This document shows, in pieces, positions 57,877 through 64,000 of a stretch of 64,000 bases of DNA (position 1 is its first letter; every line of letters begins with the position of its first letter). Below the pieces are notes generated by a model. It was not told the origin of the DNA, searched no databases, and worked only from the letters and a program-made list of their open reading frames with translations. The DNA is from Rhyacophila brunnea (Eukaryota; Arthropoda; Insecta; Trichoptera; Rhyacophilidae). Made by a program: the position numbers and the translations under genes. The DNA lies in contig JAGYXB010000521.1 of the NCBI GenBank assembly GCA_022495005.1, positions 62,001 to 126,000 of the forward strand, in the 5' to 3' direction.

Positions 57877-58799
57877 ATTCCCAGAATATCTATCTCAATT
57901 TTATTTTCGTGGTTTTATATTATTATGTGTAGCTGTAAAATAACTCAAATGATTAAAATTATAGCAGTGAAAAAAAATAAAGATACTTTTTTACATCCCT
58001 AATGTATGTAGTATGTAAGTTGTATTAATGTAAATTATTTTTTCGGAGCAGACAAAACATATCACAAAAAATTAGTCGGCATCTCGTCAAGTAAATACGA
58101 CAATTATAAAATTATACACAAGTCATTTATTTAATAAAACTTGCTTTGGATCAATTACTATAGACTCGGCCCTTTTAACTCTAAAGCAATTAAGTAATTG
58201 AAGCCATTCTGTGAAGAGCAGACCTCGATCCAAGTCATCTTTCAATTTGACGGATCGCTTGACTTGGAATTCGTCCAAGTCGGAAATGAAGTCAAGCATA
58301 AACTAACATCTTCTATTAGAAACGTTTGAAAAATGTATCACAAAAGAATATTAAAGGCCAGATAGAAAATTATATAGTAAAGTTATCCAATCACAAATGG
58401 ATGATATAGTTTTATGACATCAATATTATATCTTTTTGAACAACTTAACCAATTTCATTAACTAAACGACCGAAATATTCGTAGGTACATATTGTAGACG
58501 CAAATCATATTATTCATTTATAAAAAAGTCTGTTTTAGAATCAAAGCTTTTCTAGATAGATTTCAATATGAAATTTATGTGCTCTTGAGCTTTTTTCACT
58601 CAAATTAAATAATATTTTCATCTACCGTGGATTAGTTGATAGTACGCTTATCTGCTAATCCTTGGACCAAAATTTTGTCTCCTGTTTCTAGGTTTAATTC
58701 TCATATTACTTTTTGTGTTTATGTTTAGTAATTAAAACAACATTATAAAAATATAATATAATATATCACAATACTAATGAGAATCGGTCTCGTCTACTT
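57877..58799. other. Unassigned AT-rich DNA
   Basis: A degenerate tRNA-like scrap may lie at 58625-58710 (GGATTAGTTGATAGTACGCT, then AGGTTTAATTCTC). Otherwise nothing. Confidence 0.4.
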
Positions 58800-58811
58800 A
58801 GATCGTTACTA

Positions 58812-58866
58812 ATATATTTGGATTCTAATGGATTTAAGTTTTGTACTATTCCATTTGAGTCGTTTT
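58812..58866 (-). repeat. Z family repeat, inverted fragment
   Basis: Complement of GACTCAAATGGAATAGTACA, then AAACTTAAATCCATTAGAAT. It lies just before the plus-oriented Z copy, giving an inverted arrangement. Confidence 0.65.
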
Positions 58867-58869
58867 TCT

Positions 58870-59030
58870 TCTTGTTTCATATGATCTATTATTAGGTTTT
58901 GATGATTTATATGCTTATTGGGTGTATTATTAGTGATAAGGTAGGGCTTTTTTACAAATACTACAAAGTTTAAATATTCATAATAATTTGTTTGTTTTAA
59001 TTTGTATTGTGATTCTTGACTTAATAGGTA
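58870..59030 (+). repeat. Z family repeat, copy 2, left piece
   Basis: GATAAGGTAGGGCTTTTTTA, TAATTTGTTTGTTTTAATTT and TTGACTTAATAGGTA match 19340-19480. Interrupted at about 59031 by an RTE LINE. Confidence 0.65.
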
Positions 59031-59032
59031 GA

Positions 59033-59625
59033 TCAGCCTGAATTTATCTACTGCTGGATGAAGGCCTCTTCAAGCTACTTCCACTCTTCTCGGTCCTGTG
59101 CATTGCGTTGCCACGTAATTCCGCAGAACTTTATCATTTCACCGATCCAGCAGCCTCTAGGTCTACTTTAAAAAAAAAAAAGAAGTTAATAATAACCATG
59201 TCCTTGCTTTTTCATACAAGGTGGTTGTTAGTAATTTTGAACAATCACAAACACCCAGGCTTTGAGAAAAACGCATAAATATTGTGTCCTCACTGGGAAT
59301 CGAACCCAGAACTCTCTGCGGAAGGCCAGCGCTTTACCCACTGCACCACGAGAGCCGCCTACCTTGCGGACATTGTATACCTCTTGGATACCACTTGATG
59401 ATTAAATTTGTCCAACGATTGTCTCTTCTTTGAGAAATGTGTCCAGCCCATCTCTATTTGAGGCTTTTGATGAACTCTATCACATCGCAAACCCTTTTCT
59501 GCTTCCTTATTCACTCATTCCTCTTTTTGTCCTTTATGACCAGCATGTACCTCTCCATACCACGTTGTGCTACTCTAAGTTTATGGATCTCACTTTTACT
59601 TAGGATCCATGTTTCACACGTTCAC
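59033..59625 (-). mobile_element. RTE-type LINE, copy C, interrupted by a SINE
   Basis: Older relative of copies A and B. The minus strand reads TWILSKSEIHKLRVAQRGME, then VCDVIEFIKSLK, RWAGHISQRRDNRW and, after the SINE, RPRGCWIGEMIKFCG and LEEAFIQQ. Several stops are present. Sequence on both sides belongs to the Z repeat, so it inserted into a Z element. Confidence 0.8.
59168..59358 (-). mobile_element. tRNA-derived SINE, family S1, copy 2
   Basis: On the minus strand GGCTCTCGTGGTGCAGTGGG starts the tRNA-like head (A box TGGTGCAGTGGG). B box GGTTCGATTCC follows about 40 bases later, then a body matching 54515-54680 and a T/A-rich end. Flanked by AAGGTAG- and AAAGTAG-type short duplications within the RTE. 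The best-preserved pol III-type head in the window. A tRNA scan might report it, but the anticodon arm is poorly formed. Confidence 0.85.
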
Positions 59626-59629
59626 AATT

Positions 59630-59830
59630 TGTTATATAAGTTAGAGTTAACTGTATGCATCGTGTGTGTATTTATTTGCCTTTTGGTGAATGCACATAAT
59701 TACTGAACATGCCGAAAGACAAAACCCGGGTCTCAAAAAAACGACTCAAATGGAATAGTACAAAACTTAAATCCATTAGAGTTTAAATTCAAATTCCATC
59801 AAGTACATTCGGTCGATAGTATTAATATAT
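59630..59830 (+). repeat. Z family repeat, copy 2, right piece
   Basis: TTATATAAGTTAGAGTTAAC, TTTGCCTTTTGGTGAATGCA, AACATGCCGAAAGACAAAAC and ATTCAAATTCCATCAAGTAC match 19515-19700. The hammerhead-like core has lost some conserved positions here. Confidence 0.7.
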
Positions 59831-60323
59831 TTGAATAAATATTATTCATATTTTTTTTTAATTACAATATATTCTAATCAATGGTATCCATTATTACTTC
59901 TCTCTTTATTACGTTTATTACATTAAATAATATATTTATATATATTAACACTTAAAATACACCTACAGTAATTTTTTTCTACATATTTACACTATACTTC
60001 ACAAACTAACTGTATCTACATTAATTAGGCACCATTTAATGAAACCTTTCATTTTTAATCAATCGTCGCTATAGGATTTGTTTCCCAAATATCCATTTTT
60101 GTCGAAATCGACATTTTAATGCAGTTCAATTTCTTTTATCGAACTCTACCGATATCATTTATAAAAACAATATATTTTTATCTAGGAACAGAGATATTTT
60201 TTTAAAACACCCGAATACGCCATGTTAAGTAACAATTACTCCGTGGTGTGCTCCCGAATGTCCAACTATTCGTACCTGAATATCCAAGTTAATTTCGGTC
60301 GAAAAAGATCTCTGACTGAGTTT

Positions 60324-60608
60324 TTATTTCCCGAATATGACTTTTAGCCAATCAAACCGCGCTGACGCCGTGCATCTCGCTCCCACATTCACGCTGTCTA
60401 GCTCTAAAACAATCACGCCCACTTTCATATTTTTCGGCCGTCCTTTCAAATTTCGTCTTATTGATATTGTTTTTAAAGTTACTATTGTTTTAATAGTGAA
60501 TTCATCAAATTTGAAGAGATCATTCATAGCTGATACATCACCAGTTCGTCCTGAGTATTTTAACCTAAATAACTGCATTTTGTTTTGATAAATGACACAA
60601 AATCCCAA
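60324..60608 (-). CDS. Unrecognised 94-codon frame inside the transposon
   Basis: Product contains SIRRNLKGRPKNMKVGVIVL and SARFDWLKVIFGK. No domain is recognised. A plus-strand frame of similar size (60337-60588) overlaps it. The local sequence is GC-richer than the flanks, so this could be an exon remnant of a transposase, but I have no family match. Confidence 0.25.
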   Translation of the reverse strand: MGFCVIYQNKMQLFRLKYSGRTGDVSAMNDLFKFDEFTIKTIVTLKTISIRRNLKGRPKNMKVGVIVLELDSVNVGARCTASARFDWLKVIFGK

Positions 60609-61014
60609 CAGTTATTATGAATTTTACAGTGTGACCCGGCAACTACTATGACGTAAAAATAATTATTATTTCAAATTATTATTAATCAAACATTGTTTGT
60701 CTTTATTTTACTTTTAATCTAGGTGATTCTATGAAAATAAAAGCGATGCTATTATTTATTTTTGAATGCGCTGATAGTTAATTTAATTTAATGTATGTTA
60801 GTAACTATTTATTTGGTGAATATTATATACTAATATGCTAATATTAGCAGCCAAAAGGTAATTAATTTATACATGCTATTATTTTGTGTTGTTATTCCTT
60901 ACAATAGTAAATATATAATATTATTTGGTGGTTTGTAATAAGTTTAATTGTTAATTATAGAAATATATAGATGTAATAATATACAGATATATATAGGTAC
61001 ATAGATTTTTTTTT

Positions 61015-61440
61015 TTGAAAAAGTATTAATATAAAATTGTTAGCAAGTACGAGTTAGTACCATCATAAAATATTGGAGAAATCTGTGACCTCGGTTAGTA
61101 ATTTAAGTAGTAGATACCTACTTTTATTTAATAAACAAAAACCGATCGCCGATGGTCGCTTGATTTTGAAGAATGCTGATGAGCAGGTATTAAAAGGCCA
61201 ATAGTTAAAGTTTGTCGTCATAAGTAAGTCACCTCGTAGCATAGTAGATAATTCGTGGACTGGGGCGTAAACCCAGGAGATGCTGGGTCGATTCCTGCCG
61301 GGTGTCTTACTTTTTTCAAAATCATATTTTCTATTGGTTATAATATATTTTCTCAGAAGTGATTTAAAAAAATATGTATGTTCAATTATTAGAATGGTAC
61401 ATTCTTAAATCTTGTGAATTATTCGTTCAATAAAAAAATA
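61015..61440 (+). mobile_element. SINE S3, copy 7 (extended), nested
   Basis: Has the full set: upstream block shared with 20640-20790 (ATTGTTAGCAAGT, CCGATCGCC), A-box-like TAGCATAGTAGATAATTCG, B box GGGTCGATTCCTGC (about 61287), body, and 3' end CATTCTTAAATCTTGTGAAT plus TTCAATAAAAAAATAG. Sits inside the DNA transposon above, so it is younger than it. Confidence 0.8.
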
Positions 61441-61952
61441 GTTAGTTACTTAAAAACTATTTTATCACTTAATCCGAAAAAAAGCGATTGCCGCATGTTA
61501 TTATTACATACGAACTTGGGTAATTACGATCATTAAGTATTTAAATAGTAGAAGTAATTATTAACAATTATCGTGTAGATAAATATAACATTTGAGGCGC
61601 GTACTTTTTGACCACTCAGTAATCCGTGGGCCGTGCAGCAATACGCTACGGTCTTAAATCCCGAATGTCCTTGTTTTGTCCCGAATATCCGTTATTCTGA
61701 GAGAGCGCTATAAATTTCCCGAATATCCACAGTGAGTACTTGTAAATAAAACGCATTTTCTGGGCATTTAATGATTTATACCAGTATATTATTCTTGGAA
61801 TCTATTCTTAGATAATGTTGCAATCATACAGTGTAGAAAGAATGATTGATACATCTACTGATATTTTAATATACGACAATGAAATTGGTTTTTCGTCTCC
61901 TGTAAAATTGCAATTTGGTCTATTCGGGAAACAAATCCTATAGTGACGCAAT

Positions 61953-62431
61953 GTCATAAACTACATTTTTAAATACCCATAGACATACTATATAATTAAC
62001 AGTCTCATACCGTAACTGACACTAAGCACAAACGCTGTTCTAAATTTGTCTTTCAAATGACATACGAGATCTGTCTGAAACAATGAAATGTCAGTAGTCA
62101 CCGGGTTTCATTTTATTCTAGACTAGATTAATAGGCACTTAAGTCAGTAGACCAGCTCGATATCTATTACCTGCCCTATTGAAAGGTAAGTGGTTGAAAC
62201 AAAATCTATCACAATCTTGATAAAAGAATCAAAAAAATATACATATACTTTACGCCTAATAAAATAGCTATTATAGATAATTAAAACTATCGACCGGTTA
62301 TAGGTACATACTTGGTACATTATTCGATTTGAGTAATTTTAAAAAAACTTAGCCTGTAAGTTCGTAATATGTTTAGCTGATATACTTACCTTCTTAAAAC
62401 CTGACATTATAGTAATGCGCTTCATGCTTTC
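61953..62431. other. Unassigned AT-rich DNA
   Basis: Nothing supported. Confidence 0.5.
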
Positions 62432-63036
62432 AGCTAGACCAGTGGTCGGCAAACTCATTAGTCAACAGAGCCAAATATCAACAATTCAACGATTGAGATT
62501 TCTTTTGTGGGCCAAATTTTTTAAACGAAAATTATATACCTATATAGGTACCTAGGGGCGGCAAGTTATATGAAAGTATGGTGAAGCAGGCAAGTATGGT
62601 GAGGCAGGCTAGTAATCAATTTTCGGCAAAATTTCCACGTTAACATTATATTATATGGGTACGTTATAATGACCGAAGTAAATCCTCCGTGATGCCTTGC
62701 ATTTTTTTTTATCTCATGACTATTTCTCGTAAGTTGTCGGCTATTGTTGGCCTGCTTCATTCAGTTGTATGAGAAAGCCGATTCCTTGTCCCTCTATTTA
62801 ATACCTCTATGATAGGTACACTGTTTATTAACTTAATAAACTTTAGTTAATGATTTAAGTCTTAATTAAATTATTGGTACACTTGAATAAAACTTGATAT
62901 CATACTTAATAATGATCTTATTTATTGATAAAAATTTAATTGTAAGTAAGGTGTCCATAAAATTAAATCATGACAATGACTGACAAACACTCAATGTGAA
63001 TTATGGCCTTGCATCTCCTTGTAAAGTTTGGGTACG

Positions 63037-63177
63037 TCAGGTTTGTATGTAGATGTTTTTAATTTTAGGTCTTATTGATGATTCCAGGTGTTCATCAATA
63101 AGACGACTTCTCAATTTACTCTTGATTTCCTCTCTTACAAATCTCTTTACTAACCACAAAACATGCAATATTAACAT
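63037..63177 (-). pseudogene. hAT transposase C-terminal remnant
   Basis: A 46-codon frame reads EEIKSKLRSRLIDEHLESSI. The RSRLxDEHLxxxxR pattern is typical of the last about 40 residues of hAT transposases of the ZBED5/EPM2AIP1 type. The DDE/insertion domain that should lie between this and the N-terminal remnant is deleted. Confidence 0.65.
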
Positions 63178-63232
63178 TATTGGAAGATTTTATTCAGTAA
63201 TTAAATACAGAACTTAATTTTTCTTGACTCTT

Positions 63233-63460
63233 CTAAAGTTCCTCAACTGCTTTCTTCTTTGCATCACCGATAAGATATTTATTGTTAAATGACGCGTGTT
63301 TAGTTGTAAAGTGTCCCTCCAAATTTGACTTCTTTTTATGCGCCAATTTCATGATATTCGACGAATAATACAGGTCGGTAGGCCCTTTATTTTCGTCATC
63401 CGATTTTCTTTGCTTCTTCTTTGTAGCTATGTCAAATATGGCAGAGGGCATTTGTGGCAC
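63233..63460 (-). pseudogene. hAT transposase N-terminal remnant
   Basis: Begins MPQMPSAIFDIATKKKQRKS. Its second half, KKKSNLEGHFTTKHASFNNK, matches the BED-like zinc-finger end (NLKRHYxTKH) found near the start of hAT transposases and their domesticated relatives (ZBED5/EPM2AIP1 group). The upstream cysteine pair of that finger seems lost, and the frame stops at 63233. It would bind the element's ends if intact. Confidence 0.75.
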
Positions 63461-63490
63461 AGCCGCGGTTTGCCGACCACTGAGCTAGAC

Positions 63491-63789
63491 AATATAGAAT
63501 ATAATACCATATCATTGTTTTTTTACTTAATGGGTAGTTGAATGTGATATTTCTCATTAACTAATTTCGTTAAATCCCCAACGCGCTACCTAGTTCCATT
63601 GTCTACAATATGTTAATATGCTTACTTACATACTAAATTTATATCTATAATATAAGCTATTTAATACGGGTTTTTAAAAACATTTTTAAATATTCAAAAT
63701 ATTAAAAAAAATATGTTTATATCTGATTCTTAATAATTCATAATAAGGTTTCTAACTTCTTTTGTTACATTAAATTTATGTATAAGCAG
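63491..63789. other. Unassigned AT-rich DNA
   Basis: Nothing supported. Confidence 0.5.
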
Positions 63790-63900
63790 TAATTAACTTT
63801 ACTGTATTCGTAGTCATTATGTATTTTCCATTGGTGAGTGCGCATAGTTCCCGAAAAAGTCAATAGGCGAAACCCTAGTCCCAAAAAAAATCGCAAATTC
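63790..63900 (+). repeat. Z family repeat, fragment
   Basis: TTAACTTTACTGTATTCG, ATTGGTGAGTGCGCATAG and AATAGGCGAAACCCTAGTCC match the middle of copy 1 (19525-19625). The upstream strand of the hammerhead-like hairpin is not preserved. Confidence 0.55.
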
Positions 63901-63929
63901 TAATTTGTTTATTTTGTATATACTTAGTG

Positions 63930-64000
63930 AATTTTTTAAATCATTAATTTAAGACGCTCACAACATCCCATTCAAAAACAAAGAAATAGGTTCAGTATTA
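63930..64000 (-). mobile_element. Jockey-like LINE 3' tail, cut by window end
   Basis: TTTAAGACGCTCACAACATC, then AACAAAGAAATA and CAGTATTA match 46578-46637 of the LINE at 46525. Continues beyond the window. Confidence 0.6.

Larger units (their letters stand above)
60064..61948. mobile_element. Non-autonomous DNA transposon with 28-bp TIRs and CCCGAATATCC subterminal repeats
   Basis: Left TIR CGTCGCTATAGGATTTGTTT and the inverted right TIR CGTCACTATAGGATTTGTTT both continue CCCRAATA. Possible 4-bp duplication CAAT at 60060-60063 and 61949-61952. The motif CCCGAATATCC or close variants occurs at about 60084, 60211, 60254, 60277 and 60329 on the left, and about 61660, 61681 and 61719 on the right, nearly all on the plus strand. 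No recognised transposase. A SINE S3 is nested at 61015-61440. Confidence 0.8.
62440..63482 (-). mobile_element. hAT-superfamily element, internally deleted
   Basis: Identical termini CAGTGGTCGGCAAAC at both ends, inverted, flanked by AGCTAGAC at 62432-62439 and 63483-63490. The 8-bp duplication and CAG-type ends are as in hAT (Charlie/Tip100-like) elements. The minus strand carries remnants of the start and end of a transposase but not the catalytic middle. The 64-codon frame at 62566-62760 (-) is not recognisable. Confidence 0.9.

Noticed and set aside
59285..59356. A functional tRNA gene on the minus strand
   Set aside because: Good A and B boxes, but the anticodon arm is poor and the downstream body is repeated at 54.5 kb, so it is a SINE.
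63233..63460. A domesticated host gene from a hAT transposase
   Set aside because: It lies within intact TIRs and 8-bp duplications, is truncated and lacks the catalytic region, so it is simply an element remnant.

Overview
**Organism and overall character.** The window looks like nuclear DNA from an insect, most likely a moth or butterfly. It is strongly AT-rich. It is full of tRNA-derived SINEs, RTE-type and jockey-like LINE 3' ends, hAT elements and palindromic MITEs, and it has a short run of the insect telomere unit TTAGG. I found no convincing host exon, no true tRNA or rRNA gene and no CRISPR array. Nearly all open frames are under 100 codons and appear by chance or inside mobile elements. 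The window reads as a gene desert or the inside of a very large intron.

**Layout, 1-16 kb.** Unassigned AT-rich DNA alternates with a 0.4-0.5 kb TIR element (family M1, copies at 3.46, 7.30, 13.95 and 32.8 kb). A terminal-repeat family (M2) occurs at 4.8 and 10.9 kb. A 5'-truncated RTE LINE at 6156-6809 has an 11-bp target duplication. A second RTE LINE at 11805-12629 carries a 5' inversion of the twin-priming type. Two copies of a hairpin repeat, at 9650 and 12752, have compensatory stem changes. A possible LTR/primer-binding-site remnant lies near 13.1 kb.

**Layout, 17-35 kb.** This part holds tRNA-related SINEs (three families), LINE scraps, a hAT MITE with a perfect 8-bp duplication (23658-24386), a degenerate roughly 110-bp tandem array (27.24-28.08 kb), two foldback elements (28.4-29.0 and 30.2-30.6 kb), and a SINE insertion at 34.1-34.5 kb that splits an older repeat.

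**Layout, 35-64 kb.** Quiet AT-rich DNA is broken by RTE copies (42.2 and 59.0 kb) and a jockey-like RT remnant (46.5-47.15 kb). Two DNA transposons carry clustered subterminal repeats (47897-49491 and 60064-61948). There is also a 31-bp hairpin at 43.1 kb, a (TTAGG)n tract at 50.96 kb, a tandem duplication inside a SINE at 52.1-52.5 kb, and a hAT element with transposase remnants (62440-63482). At 58.8-59.8 kb a SINE sits inside an RTE LINE, which itself sits inside an older repeat.

**How the parts relate.** Non-autonomous elements (SINEs, MITEs, deleted hAT) would depend on enzymes from elsewhere in the genome. The LINE fragments here are too broken to act. A few locally GC-richer, apparently single-copy islands (about 0.46-0.70, 8.0-8.3, 10.3-10.5, 20.0-20.35, 33.6-33.85 and 39.4-39.55 kb) are the best candidates for conserved regulatory DNA. 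All family assignments come from reading the sequence; no database search was run.
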